DNA of 64,000 nt, taken from assembly GCA_030426355.1 (NCBI GenBank), contig JAUHYQ010000002.1, positions 124,001-188,000 on the forward strand, in the 5' to 3' direction. The stretch comes from Gammaproteobacteria bacterium. Its GTDB lineage: Bacteria; Pseudomonadota; Gammaproteobacteria; Steroidobacterales; GCA-2729495. The translations under genes were made by a program, and so were the position numbers. Of this stretch, positions 53,701-61,710 are shown piece after piece (the stretch's first letter is position 1; every line of letters starts with the position of its first letter). Below the pieces are notes generated by a model, which was not told the origin of the DNA, ran no database searches, and worked only from the letters and a program-made list of their open reading frames with translations.

Positions 53701-53872
53701 CAGGTGCAACGCCCTCCAGAAACACCTCTACAAAAATAAAGGGTACTTCGACTTCGGGCTCGGACTCTTTGGGGATGTTGTTGTATGAAATCGCACCCGC
53801 CAAGATGATAACGACCAGCGCGATTAATACCGTCCGACTTCGGCTGTTGGCGGCTTCAATAATGTTCATCAT
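50720..53872 (-). CDS. RND-family efflux pump, inner membrane transporter
   Basis: This 1050-residue proton-driven exporter of the AcrB/MexB superfamily has 12 membrane helices in two repeats, each preceded by large periplasmic porter loops. The N-terminal segment SYNNIPKESEPEVEVPFIFVEV, the TM4-region helix LNMVVHFALIIAVGMLVDGAIVV and the C-terminal repeat LINSGIGTIALAGIVVNNNIVL are typical. The substrate is not predictable; the sequence is closer to the general HAE group than to heavy-metal CusA types. Its ATG overlaps the adaptor stop as ATGA. An outer membrane channel gene is not present in the window. Confidence 0.93.
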   Translation of the reverse strand: MMNIIEAANSRSRTVLIALVVIILAGAISYNNIPKESEPEVEVPFIFVEVFLEGVAPEDAERLLARPLEQELQAVEGVKEMVSSGAENRATITLEFEPEANVTKALNDVREKVDLAKAKLPATAEEPRVMQVKFSRFNPMLVMLLGGDAPERVLNRLAQQLRDEIAGLEGVMEVNVVGLREELLEVIIDPLLMDSYNLSPNDVLNFVDSNNRLVAAGAVQGEQGRFAIKVPGVIQEPEDVLNLPIKVKEGRVVRFKDIATVRRTYKDPEGYARINGQPAVAIEVVKRGKSNALHTIDQVKEIVSKSAEVWPPGVSLTYSADKSYHIRKNMDALFNNVITAVVLVFVVLIGILGIRNAALVGVAIPGSFCITFFMLSITGSTLNMVVHFALIIAVGMLVDGAIVVTELADRRMAEGLHRRRAYTEAAQRMAWPIIASTATTLAAFLPLVMWPGFTGKFMEMMPLTLIYILSASLLMALIFVPTLGSTFGRPGLFNEKIRRDLLAAEDGDLDSIGGFTGRYLGVLKKVLDRPVATLTAVLLTLVGLFVAYGMFGKGIEMFPKVEPSAASVDIRARGDMSVDEKDRIVRQVENRIYGIEGIRYAYVKSGATGRGAAPDMIGSVRLNFVNWRDRRPAKEILADIRERTSDIGGVYIETRTQQGGEQEGKPINIELSAIDRDALQDAAVRLREALQEIPGVINAEDTSPMPGIEWELTVDRAEAARFGADVTLVGTIIQLVTNGIKVGEYRPDDSDSEIDIRVRFPRDNRSLDQLGQLRIPTQQGSVPIGTFVTREAGDATRTIMRTDMRRTLLVQSDLEPGTLVRPVLDQLMARVPELGIDPSVNFRVKGSAQNQEETMIFLRNAFGLALALMAMILVTQFNSIFQALLILTAVVFSTGGVLLGLLVTGQTFSLINSGIGTIALAGIVVNNNIVLIDTYNQLRDKFETSKETIMRTCAQRMRPVMLTTVTTILGLMPMAMALNVDIFAREIYTGGPSTQWWRQMAVGIVGGLAFATILTLLLTPALLMLQANVSRKLRERRHRIKQQRQGVTAT

Positions 53873-55002
53873 CGCAGCGATTCCGCCGCCAGTGCAGTCT
53901 CGGATTTGTCGCGGGGATTGATGATCTCAACACGCTGGCCAGGTCGCACAAAGCCCTGACCTACCGTAATCACGGTTGCCGTATCTCCCAGACCGGATAC
54001 CCAGACGCCGTTGGTGCCCGATTTTTCTATTTTTACCGGCACGAAGCGAGCCGTTTGGGTCGAGTCCACGACCATCACGCCAATCTCGCCGTCCGGGTTA
54101 AGTGAAAGTGCGGCCGGCGACATCGGGTAGGCAAGCACCTCGCCGCTATCGAGCAATATTTCCGCAGTTACGCCCGCCGGTATTGCGCCATCGGTATTGT
54201 CAATTTCCATCTCTATGCCAAACGTGCGGGTCTCCCGGTCAGCAACCTGGGATATGTACCTTACTTTACCGACCACGTCATGGCCGGTAACCAGTCGTGC
54301 GGACGCTTTGTCGCCAATATGAATATTGGCAATTTCCTGTTCAGCCAACGTGCCGGTGACAATCAAGGTGAGGTTGTCAACGAATGTCGCGACCTGATCG
54401 CCCGAGCGCACAAAATCGCCCGCTTCAACCTCGCGTTCCTGCAGCACGCCATCAAACGGTGCGCGAATGATGCGATTGTCCAGATCAAGACGAGCGCGCA
54501 ACAGATCTGCTCGAGCTGATTCCAGTTTCGCCAGTGTTTCAGCAATTTGGGTTTCCGAGACATAGCCGTCGGCCTGCAGTGTGATTTGCCCCTTGTAAGC
54601 CGTTTCGTGTTCACGAACGCTGGCCTCTGACTGCCTTACTCGGGCCTCACGATCGCGCATATCCAGGGTCAGAATAGGCTGGCCTTTCTTGAGCAGTTTG
54701 CCGCGCGGCGCGTTGACGGACTCAACGCGGCCCTCGGTTTCTGCGGCAATTGTTATTTCGCGCGCAGGCGCTGTGCGCCCGTTAACGCTCACAGTTCGCG
54801 TAATAACCTCGGCATCCAGAGTTTCGACCTGAACGGATACAATGCCGGCTTCGTTGCTGCTCGCGGCCTTGATCTGGGATGCCTCATCGGTGTGCACCGG
54901 ATCGGTAAAAAGCATGCCAGAGGCCATCCAGACCGCCAGCCCCATGAAGACAATAACCGCAAGTATCCACGGCTTATTTGATATTGTTGTTTTGATGTTC
55001 AT
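53869..55002 (-). CDS. RND efflux adaptor (membrane fusion protein)
   Basis: This is the periplasmic adaptor of the adjacent RND pump, 377 residues. An N-terminal membrane anchor (ILAVIVFMGLAVWMASGML) is followed by the lipoyl half-motif ETEGRVESVNAPRGKLLKKG, a coiled-coil hairpin at about residues 125-165, the second lipoyl half with RAPFDGVLQEREVEAGDFV, and beta-barrel and membrane-proximal domains. The ATG directly follows the PadR stop without a gap, and the stop overlaps the pump gene, so padR-adaptor-pump form one operon. Confidence 0.92.
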   Translation of the reverse strand: MNIKTTISNKPWILAVIVFMGLAVWMASGMLFTDPVHTDEASQIKAASSNEAGIVSVQVETLDAEVITRTVSVNGRTAPAREITIAAETEGRVESVNAPRGKLLKKGQPILTLDMRDREARVRQSEASVREHETAYKGQITLQADGYVSETQIAETLAKLESARADLLRARLDLDNRIIRAPFDGVLQEREVEAGDFVRSGDQVATFVDNLTLIVTGTLAEQEIANIHIGDKASARLVTGHDVVGKVRYISQVADRETRTFGIEMEIDNTDGAIPAGVTAEILLDSGEVLAYPMSPAALSLNPDGEIGVMVVDSTQTARFVPVKIEKSGTNGVWVSGLGDTATVITVGQGFVRPGQRVEIINPRDKSETALAAESLR

Positions 55003-55572
55003 TTATCCGTTCGCTGCCCATTTGCAATTCGTCAATGCGTCTTCTTGCGGCTCTGACTCCGGAGCCGGTGTCAGCATATGACGATGTGACTCAATGTATT
55101 CAGCGGCGGCCTGAGCAATCACGGCACCAAAGCCCGCTACGAAGGATGCGCCGGCGGTTTTACTGCCGGCCATTTCCTGATGCTCTATATAGCGCACCGT
55201 TTCGCGAAGTTGCTCGACGTGGTCATCAAGCACCTCGGCCAAACGATTGTCATCCATCAAGTCGGCGAAGTAGATCATGGCCAGAAACTCCGACCGCAGC
55301 TTGTGTTGGGGTTCGGTTCGATTCAAGGCATCAATGAAAGCGCGTTCACCGGCTTTTGTAATGCTGTAAACCTTGCGGTCTGGTTTGCCAACCTGAGGAA
55401 TTTCTTCGCAGTTCACCAGTCCTTTTGCCGCGAGGTCGGCCAGCGCCGGATATATCGAGCCGTAGCCGGCTGGGAAGAAGTGCTTGAATGAAGTTCCAAA
55501 AGTCTTTTTCAAGTCGTAGCCGCATGCTGGGCGCACGCTGAGCAGTCCAAGACACAGTGTTTTAACGTCCAT
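55003..55572 (-). CDS. PadR-family transcriptional regulator
   Basis: This 189-residue regulator has the PadR winged-helix domain at about residues 4-85, with KTLCLGLLSVRPACGYDLKK, FPAGYGSIYPALADLAAKGLV and the wing GKPDRKVYSITKAGE. A C-terminal helical dimerisation region of the PadR_C type follows. It is the first gene of the efflux operon and probably represses it in the absence of a ligand, as other PadR proteins do for pumps. Start ATG 55572 places the conserved domain at the N-terminus; longer frames add an unlike sequence. Confidence 0.9.
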   Translation of the reverse strand: MDVKTLCLGLLSVRPACGYDLKKTFGTSFKHFFPAGYGSIYPALADLAAKGLVNCEEIPQVGKPDRKVYSITKAGERAFIDALNRTEPQHKLRSEFLAMIYFADLMDDNRLAEVLDDHVEQLRETVRYIEHQEMAGSKTAGASFVAGFGAVIAQAAAEYIESHRHMLTPAPESEPQEDALTNCKWAANG

Positions 55573-55585
55573 AATCACCAAACAT

Positions 55586-55631
55586 GTTGCAATACAACGA
55601 GTTAGTAAATCAGCCCGATATATATCAGGCT
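55586..55631 (-). promoter_or_regulatory. Palindromes in the padR promoter region
   Basis: Two inverted repeats lie 14-60 bases upstream of padR: GTTG-CAATA-CAAC around 55586-55598, and a 20-bp near-perfect palindrome AGCC-(12)-GGCT at 55612-55631 with a GATATATATC centre. Either could be the PadR operator for autoregulation. Which one is used cannot be told by eye. Confidence 0.45.
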
Positions 55632-55870
55632 GAGGAAGATGAATCTTAGGGGATGGTTTTGCGCTCATCCACCGACCCGATCACCCTCGCGGGACCGTGA
55701 GAGCCTGAAAAGCCTGGCCGGTGAAGGCTCGGAGAAGGGCTAAGTCACGGAATAACAAAACATTAGTACTATCGGGTCGAGGTATGGCTGCGTGGGGGTA
55801 ACAGTCTGTAACTTTTTGTAACGCCGGGAGCCCGGATTATGAGCACGCTGCCGGTGCCGGCAGGCGCAGT

Positions 55871-57091
55871 CTACTGAGCTGACAGTGCGACGCTCTGGGT
55901 CAGCTCAAAGCGGTCGGTGGTCTGATAGGACTCGCTGGCCTGATTGTCGCAAACGCGATTGCGGCCTTCTTCTTTAGCTGCGTAGCAGGCGGCGTCGGCG
56001 GCCTTCAGCATGCTTGTGGCGGTGTGTTCGCCAACCAGGCCATACGAAACACCGATGCTTGCTTGTACTGAGTAATAGCGGCCTTCGTATTCCACGCGTA
56101 GGTTTTCAATTTGCGAGCGAATCTGCTCAGCGATTTCCAGCGCGCGTTGCTGCGGGCAGCCCTCCAGTATGACGGCGAACTCGTCGCCGCCGACGCGCGC
56201 GGCGGTATCCGCGTCGCGCGTATTGCGCCGTATGATTTCGCCGACGTTGCGGAGGATCAAATCGCCGGCCGCATGACCGCCGCTGTCGTTCACCTCTTTA
56301 AACAAGTCGAGATCAATGAATATCAGCGAGTAGTCGTCGTCGGCGCGACGGTTGTCAGCAGTTAGCTTGCGCAACCGACGGTTAAACTCGCCGTGGTTGA
56401 CCAGGTTCACCAGCGAATCATGCGTCGCGCGATGATGCAGTTCACGTGTCAGGTCCGCATTTTTCACCTGCAATTCCAGCAGGCTGACGACGTTCTTGCG
56501 TGCTTCCCCGGCCGCCCGAATCAGGGCCAGTGCGAACAGTGTTACGAGCAACGCCATGACATTGCCGTGCGAGCCTTCAGACCACCACATTTGCAGAGCG
56601 AACGGCGCCAGTGTGGGGACGATAAAAAACGGAAAGGCGCCCGGTACCGGTGCGTAAGCGGATACCGCCCCCGCGGATATGCCTGCCAGTACGAGCGCCA
56701 GATAAGCCTGGTGCAAAACGGATTCTGAGGGAAACACAAATGCTGCTAGGCCGCCCCAAACCACTCCGGCCAGAAAGGTCGCACCCGAATAGCCGCGCTT
56801 CCAGCGCATAAACATTACAGCGGTTTTTTCGCTTCGACCGTACTGTTGCTGCATCATGAGCCGCAGCAAAGTCAGGGTGGACAGCGAGCCCAGCCAGAGG
56901 ATGAGGGTCTGACTGTCAGCTACCGGCCACAACAGTACGACGATCACAAAAGCAGTGAAAATACTGGTTGCCAGAGCGGCGGTCAGGTTTTCAAAAGCGA
57001 TACGCAGCTGTTCGCCCTCGGTCCAAGCAGGGCCTGCTGCAAGGTCTCTAAGGGTACCTACCTGGGTATCGTCAGCGCGTGTGTTTGGCAT
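55871..57091 (-). CDS. Membrane-bound diguanylate cyclase
   Basis: This protein of about 406 residues makes cyclic di-GMP from two GTP. Six membrane helices fill residues about 40-195. A GGDEF domain follows with the intact active site RVGGDEFAVILEG and an inhibitory I-site RDAD exactly five residues before GGDEF, so product inhibition is expected. Other domain motifs are DLDLFKEVNDSGGHAAGD and QASIGVSYG. The helical N-terminal region resembles a MASE-type sensor. ATG 57091 is preferred. It is 94 bases downstream of ccoS on the same strand and could be transcribed with the cbb3 cluster. Confidence 0.93.
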   Translation of the reverse strand: MPNTRADDTQVGTLRDLAAGPAWTEGEQLRIAFENLTAALATSIFTAFVIVVLLWPVADSQTLILWLGSLSTLTLLRLMMQQQYGRSEKTAVMFMRWKRGYSGATFLAGVVWGGLAAFVFPSESVLHQAYLALVLAGISAGAVSAYAPVPGAFPFFIVPTLAPFALQMWWSEGSHGNVMALLVTLFALALIRAAGEARKNVVSLLELQVKNADLTRELHHRATHDSLVNLVNHGEFNRRLRKLTADNRRADDDYSLIFIDLDLFKEVNDSGGHAAGDLILRNVGEIIRRNTRDADTAARVGGDEFAVILEGCPQQRALEIAEQIRSQIENLRVEYEGRYYSVQASIGVSYGLVGEHTATSMLKAADAACYAAKEEGRNRVCDNQASESYQTTDRFELTQSVALSAQ

Positions 57092-57185
57092 GGTGCGTGG
57101 AGGGCTTATGACCAATCCGCACTCTCGCACTCCGTACGCATCATTACCGTGAAACCCGACACATTACGGGATCCGCGGGAGAACT

Positions 57186-57395
57186 TCAGGAGCGCGGCGG
57201 ATCGGCCTCAAAGGCCTCAGTCGCTTTGGTGGTGCGGGTTTCAGGTGGAGGTGCCCGGTCATCGTCCAGTACTATCCGCCAAGCAGGCGATTCCAGATCG
57301 TCAAACTGCCCGGACCGCACCGCCCAAAAGAATGCTGCAACCGCGATAAGCAGCAGCACCAGGCCTAAAGGGATCAGCAGGTAAATGATATTCAC
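57186..57395 (-). CDS. ccoS: CcoS, cbb3 oxidase assembly protein
   Basis: This 69-residue single-span membrane protein is needed for haem and copper insertion into cbb3 oxidase. It begins MNIIYLLIPLGLVLLLIAVAA and continues WAVRSGQFDDLESPAWRIL-like, the conserved CcoS pattern. It starts 10 bases after ccoI and is part of the ccoG-H-I-S assembly operon. Confidence 0.93.
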   Translation of the reverse strand: MNIIYLLIPLGLVLLLIAVAAFFWAVRSGQFDDLESPAWRIVLDDDRAPPPETRTTKATEAFEADPPRS

Positions 57396-57405
57396 AGCGG
57401 CAGCC

Positions 57406-59718
57406 TTAAGGAAGCGCTGGCTTACTGCAGCACGCGGAGGCGACAGAGCTTGCGGGCGCGGCGGGCACAGCCGCGGCAGTGATCCTGCCCAGCCGCAGGG
57501 CGTTCAACATCACAATCAGGGAACTTAACGACATACCCAACGCGGCCATCCACGGTTCAATGCTACCGGTAACGGCCAGCGGTATCGCAAGCACATTGTA
57601 TGCCAGCGCCCATAGCAGGTTTTGTTTCACAATGCGCATGGTTTTGCGGGCAACCAGAAAGACGTGATCCAGCCCCTGCAATTGTTCGCCCAGCCATACG
57701 CAGTCTGCAGAGTGTTGTGCAATGGCCGAGCCGCTCCCCATGGCGATCGAAACGTTAGCGCCGGCCAATACCGGTGAATCGTTAATGCCATCGCCCACTG
57801 CGGCGACGTTTTGCTGTTGCGACTGTAATTGGCGCAACAACTTTAATTTATCTTCCGGCAGCATGGCGGCATGGCATGCCGACAGGTGCAGGCGGGTGGC
57901 CAGAGCATTGACCGGTCGCGGCTGGTCGCCGCTCGCCAGCGTGGTATTTATACCGATATCGGCCAGACTGCGAATAACCGCAGCGGCACCTGCGCGCAGG
58001 TTCTCGGCGATATCGAACCGTGCAACAAGCCCGTGTTCATCTGCCAGGTAAACCTGACGATTATCGCTTTCCTCGATCAATGCCGAGAGGTTTTCACGCC
58101 GTGTATTCTGACACGCGAAATCAAGATGGCCGATACGGTACTCACGATTGTCTATCCAGCCGCACAACCCGCCGCCCGGCACGACAGTGATGCGGCGTGC
58201 ATGCGTATCAAGTGCTGCATGCGCGCGAAAGGCGCGTGCAATGGGATGGCCCGATGACGACTCCAATGCCGCAGCAATACCCAATGCAGACTCACAGGTG
58301 ACGCCAGTGCGCGTAACTACCGTGTCGATACTGAGCCGGTTATCCGTGAGGGTGCCGGTTTTATCAAAAATAATATGGTTGATGTGTGCCAATCGCTGCA
58401 GGGCGCCGGCGCGGCGCACCAGAAAGCCATCCCTTGCGAGTCGGCTGGTAGCCACTGTGAATGCCGCCGGCGTGGCCAGTGCCAGTGCGCAGGGGCAGGT
58501 TACCACCAACACACTTAGCACGATCTCGAAAGCACGGGAAGGCTCTATTTGCCACCATACAAAGCCAGTCATAATGGCCACGAAAATTATCGCAGCCACG
58601 AAAACCGAAGCGATGCGGTCAGTCAATTCGACCAGCGGCGGACGCTCGCGGCCTGCTTGAGTGACCAGCCGACCGATTTGCGCCAGTACGGTGTCGGGGC
58701 CTGTTTTGCGCACCTTCATGGTCACGGCATCGCCGCTATTCAGTGTGCCGGCGATGACAGCATCACCGCGTTGCCGGGCAATCGACATCGACTCTCCTGT
58801 CAGCATGGATTCGTCGACTCTGGCGCTGTCGCTGCAGAGTACGCCGTCGGCAGGAAACGCTACGCCAGCGGGAACCAGCACTTCATCGTCGGTTTCCAGT
58901 TCCATGACGCCGACTTCTTCCTGACCGCTCGCGGTTACGCGTAAAGCCGTGCAGGGAAGTTGCTGCGCCAGAGCGTGCGTCAGATCTAAAGCTCGATGAC
59001 GACCCGCGGCCTCCAGATAGCGTGTACCGGATAGGAAGAATACGAACATGGTCGCGGAGTCGAAATACACCTCGCCGGTGCCCGCATAGGTGTTCCAGAT
59101 GCTGGCCAGCCATGCGCCGCCGATAGCGAGTGCCACGGGCAGATCCATTCCCGGCCGCAGTTGCTGCAGGGATCGCCAGGCACCCTGAAAAAACGGTGCG
59201 CCGGAGTAGATGACTATCGGAGTTGCAACCAGCAGGCTGATAAGGCGCAGAAAATATTCGATTTCCGGATCCATGCCCTGAAACGCTCCGGCATACATTG
59301 CTACGGCGTAACTGGTGACCTGCATCATGCCGAGGCCGGCAACCAGCAAGCGACGCAGGGCGACGCGACGCTGCTCTTCGGCGGCATCCTGTGTGGCTTT
59401 GCTGGTGAAGGGCATGGGCCGGTATTTGAGTTCCGCAATGGCGCGCAGCAGCTCCGCCAAGCGCACTTGCTTCGGATCCCATTGCAATTGGCCCCGCGTG
59501 GTTAGCGGATTAACTTCGATGGAAATAACGCCCGGTATTTTGCTGAGAGCCGTTTCAATCGACCATGTGCACGCAGCGCAGGTAACACCGTGCACCAGCA
59601 AATCAGCGACCAAAGTACCGTCTTCCATCTGACGCACAAATTCCTGCATCACGGCAGGACGTTCAAAACTGGCCCAGTTTTGCACCGGCGTGGTCTTTAG
59701 TGAGCAGCTGTCAGTCAT
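57406..59718 (-). CDS. ccoI: CcoI (FixI), copper-transporting P-type ATPase
   Basis: CcoI is a P1B-type ATPase that delivers copper for CuB of cbb3 oxidase. The 770-residue protein has an N-terminal metal-binding domain with VHGVTCAACTWSIETAL, eight membrane helices, the ion-channel motif CPCALALATPAAFTVAT, the phosphorylation site DKTGTLT, and the hinge GDGINDSPVLAGANV. The C-terminus carries two further cysteines (ACCSK). ATG 59718 overlaps the preceding stop by eight bases. The neighbours ccoG, ccoH and ccoS make the role unambiguous. Confidence 0.96.
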   Translation of the reverse strand: MTDSCSLKTTPVQNWASFERPAVMQEFVRQMEDGTLVADLLVHGVTCAACTWSIETALSKIPGVISIEVNPLTTRGQLQWDPKQVRLAELLRAIAELKYRPMPFTSKATQDAAEEQRRVALRRLLVAGLGMMQVTSYAVAMYAGAFQGMDPEIEYFLRLISLLVATPIVIYSGAPFFQGAWRSLQQLRPGMDLPVALAIGGAWLASIWNTYAGTGEVYFDSATMFVFFLSGTRYLEAAGRHRALDLTHALAQQLPCTALRVTASGQEEVGVMELETDDEVLVPAGVAFPADGVLCSDSARVDESMLTGESMSIARQRGDAVIAGTLNSGDAVTMKVRKTGPDTVLAQIGRLVTQAGRERPPLVELTDRIASVFVAAIIFVAIMTGFVWWQIEPSRAFEIVLSVLVVTCPCALALATPAAFTVATSRLARDGFLVRRAGALQRLAHINHIIFDKTGTLTDNRLSIDTVVTRTGVTCESALGIAAALESSSGHPIARAFRAHAALDTHARRITVVPGGGLCGWIDNREYRIGHLDFACQNTRRENLSALIEESDNRQVYLADEHGLVARFDIAENLRAGAAAVIRSLADIGINTTLASGDQPRPVNALATRLHLSACHAAMLPEDKLKLLRQLQSQQQNVAAVGDGINDSPVLAGANVSIAMGSGSAIAQHSADCVWLGEQLQGLDHVFLVARKTMRIVKQNLLWALAYNVLAIPLAVTGSIEPWMAALGMSLSSLIVMLNALRLGRITAAAVPAAPASSVASACCSKPALP

Positions 59719-59914
59719 GGCTGCGCGTTTCGGCGGACGGAGTCGCCGGGGCAAGGGTTCGTTCGATGAGTTCCGGTGGATTGGTTGCCGCCAGAAAGAG
59801 CAGGGCGACGCTGGACACAACGGTGAAGGCAAGTACGCCAAGCACTATCCACATAGTTGGTTGCTGATGCCAGGCATTGCCCGGGTGCGATATTTCAGCT
59901 TGCTCGTTGCTCAT
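59711..59914 (-). CDS. ccoH: Short CcoH (FixH)-like membrane protein
   Basis: This 67-residue protein has one membrane segment (WIVLGVLAFTVVSSVALLFLAA) followed by NPPELIERTLAP. Its place between ccoG and ccoI is that of ccoH/fixH, and the start resembles the FixH N-terminus (a W-x-x-x-P-x-MW context). However, FixH is normally about 150-170 residues with a periplasmic domain that is absent here, and no frameshifted remainder is visible downstream. Either the family is reduced to its membrane anchor or this is a different small assembly protein. Overlap with ccoI indicates tight coupling. Confidence 0.55.
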   Translation of the reverse strand: MSNEQAEISHPGNAWHQQPTMWIVLGVLAFTVVSSVALLFLAATNPPELIERTLAPATPSAETRSHD

Positions 59915-59946
59915 GCTTTTATTGGCCCTATGTGATCAGCAAACCA

Positions 59947-61317
59947 TCATTCTATCGGAAGGAAAAAGCGTGATTTCGATTCTGCCGTAATATCGGCAGC
60001 ATTTTCCGATTGCACGGTAAAGCTGATGGCATGTCCGCCTTCAGGAGCGACATCAGGGTCAGCGTGCACCCGGGCCGCAATAGTGGTCAAATCGCCTGCC
60101 CTGACGGTGAAACGCCGTGTGGCATCATCGACAATCAGCCCCGGCAGGCCGCTTACGCTGAGTGTCACCTGATGGTCACGGTCGCTCTTGTTGGTAAGGC
60201 GCAGCGTATAGACGTTTTCAATATTGCCGTCAGAAAGTTCGCGGTACAGCGCATTTCTGTCGCGCATAACGTCCAGGCGCAGTTCCTGACGATTGCTCAG
60301 CGCCGCCGCAAGGCCCAGCAGCAGTACAAGCAGCAAAGCCCCGTATATTGCCGTGCGGGGCCTGAGAATGCGGCTCTTGTTGCCTGCCAGCGCATTTTCC
60401 GTGGTATAGCGCACCAGCCCCCGCGGGTAGCCCATTTTGTCCATGACGCTGTCGCAGGCATCCACGCACGCTGCGCAGGCGATGCATTCGTATTGCAGGC
60501 CTTCGCGTATATCAATTCCCGTGGGACAGACTTGAACGCACAAGGTGCAGTCTATGCAGTCGCCCAGCTCACGGCCGCCCTTGCCATTTTTCCTGCTGCG
60601 GCTGCCGCGCGGCTCGCCGCGTAACGTGTCGTAGGAAACAATCAGGCTGTCGCGGTCGAACATGGCGCTCTGGAAACGCGCATAGGGGCACATGTACTTG
60701 CAAACCTGTTCCCGCATGAAGCCGGCGTTGCCATAGGTCGCAAAGCTGTAAAACAATATCCAGAATGTTTCCCAACCACCCGTACTGAAGCTGATAATTT
60801 CCGGTGCGAGTTCACGAACCGGGGTGAAATAGCCGACGAATATAAACCCCGTCCACAAAGCGAAACTGATCCACAATACTTGCTTGGCGCCTTTGCGCAG
60901 AATTTTTTCGGCGGTCCACGGGGCTTTATCAAGCTTGATACGTTTCGAGCGATTACCTTCGGCAAGGCGCTCCATCCAGACAAAGGCATTGGTCCACACT
61001 GTCTGCGGGCATGCATAGCCGCACCAAAGGCGCCCTGCCAGCGCGGTTACAAAAAACAGCCCGACGCCCGCGATGATTAAAAGCCAGGCCATGTAGATGA
61101 AGTCTTGTGGCCAGAATGTCAGCCCAAAAATATAGAAACGGCGGGCGGGGAGATCAAACAATACAGCCTGACGATCGTCCCATGTAAACCAGGGCAATAC
61201 ATAGTAAAGCCCCAGCAACAAGATCGTGCTGGCTGATCGTAGCCGGTCGAAGCGACCGTCAACTTCTCGCGCGTGAATTTTCTCGGCGGAGACGTAGAGT
61301 CCTTGTTGTGCGTCCAT
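59947..61317 (-). CDS. ccoG: CcoG (RdxA/FixG), cupric reductase / polyferredoxin
   Basis: CcoG is a membrane ferredoxin that reduces Cu(II) during cbb3 oxidase assembly. The 456-residue protein has about five membrane helices, cysteine motifs GYACPQTVWTN and CKYMCPYARFQSAMFD, and two 4Fe-4S ferredoxin motifs (CIDCTLCVQVCP and CIACAACVDACDSVMDK). A C-terminal Ig-like domain ends the protein. It is directly upstream of ccoH and ccoI. Confidence 0.95.
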   Translation of the reverse strand: MDAQQGLYVSAEKIHAREVDGRFDRLRSASTILLLGLYYVLPWFTWDDRQAVLFDLPARRFYIFGLTFWPQDFIYMAWLLIIAGVGLFFVTALAGRLWCGYACPQTVWTNAFVWMERLAEGNRSKRIKLDKAPWTAEKILRKGAKQVLWISFALWTGFIFVGYFTPVRELAPEIISFSTGGWETFWILFYSFATYGNAGFMREQVCKYMCPYARFQSAMFDRDSLIVSYDTLRGEPRGSRSRKNGKGGRELGDCIDCTLCVQVCPTGIDIREGLQYECIACAACVDACDSVMDKMGYPRGLVRYTTENALAGNKSRILRPRTAIYGALLLVLLLGLAAALSNRQELRLDVMRDRNALYRELSDGNIENVYTLRLTNKSDRDHQVTLSVSGLPGLIVDDATRRFTVRAGDLTTIAARVHADPDVAPEGGHAISFTVQSENAADITAESKSRFFLPIE

Positions 61318-61337
61318 GGGTGTCTCGGTTGCCTGTT

Positions 61338-61670
61338 TTAGCGGCGTGGTTCGCGGGGAGTTCCGTCTCGTCGGCGTGAGGTACGTATCAGAAAGACCGA
61401 GAGCAGGCTGGAAAGCCCGCAGATGATCCAGAAAAAGAAAAAGCCAATGGCGTATCCCGCTTCAATCGGGAAATCCATCAACGGCGTCGTGATGGCATCC
61501 AGCTCAACCGGGTCAACATGACCAAAAAAGATGCCCGTGGCTATGCAGGCCATCAGGAAAGAGCCCCAGGCAATAGCTGCAATATCCTGCGCGCGTCGTG
61601 ACCAGCGCCGCCATGCACGCGGCGCATCTTCGGGCAGGCCTTGCGTATTTTTGCCAACTCCCGTGGTCAT
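61338..61670 (-). CDS. Two-span membrane protein between ccoP and ccoG
   Basis: This 110-residue protein has two predicted membrane helices (ASFLMACIATGIFFG-like at about 36-52 and GYAIGFFFFWIICGLSSLLSVFLI near 72-95), a basic N-terminus and a basic tail (RTSRRRDGTPREPRR). I do not recognise a named family. Unnamed membrane proteins at this site between ccoP and ccoG occur in several gammaproteobacterial cbb3 clusters. It is in the same direction with short gaps, so it is co-transcribed and may assist oxidase assembly. Confidence 0.75.
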   Translation of the reverse strand: MTTGVGKNTQGLPEDAPRAWRRWSRRAQDIAAIAWGSFLMACIATGIFFGHVDPVELDAITTPLMDFPIEAGYAIGFFFFWIICGLSSLLSVFLIRTSRRRDGTPREPRR

Positions 61671-61710
61671 ACCTCATCACCTGTTTAAAGCGCCGAACTG
61701 ACCGCTGGTA

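Noticed and set aside
55632-55870. A structured RNA in the gap between the PadR gene and the diguanylate cyclase
   Set aside because: Some GC-rich segments could pair, but no known riboswitch core was found and the strand is ambiguous.
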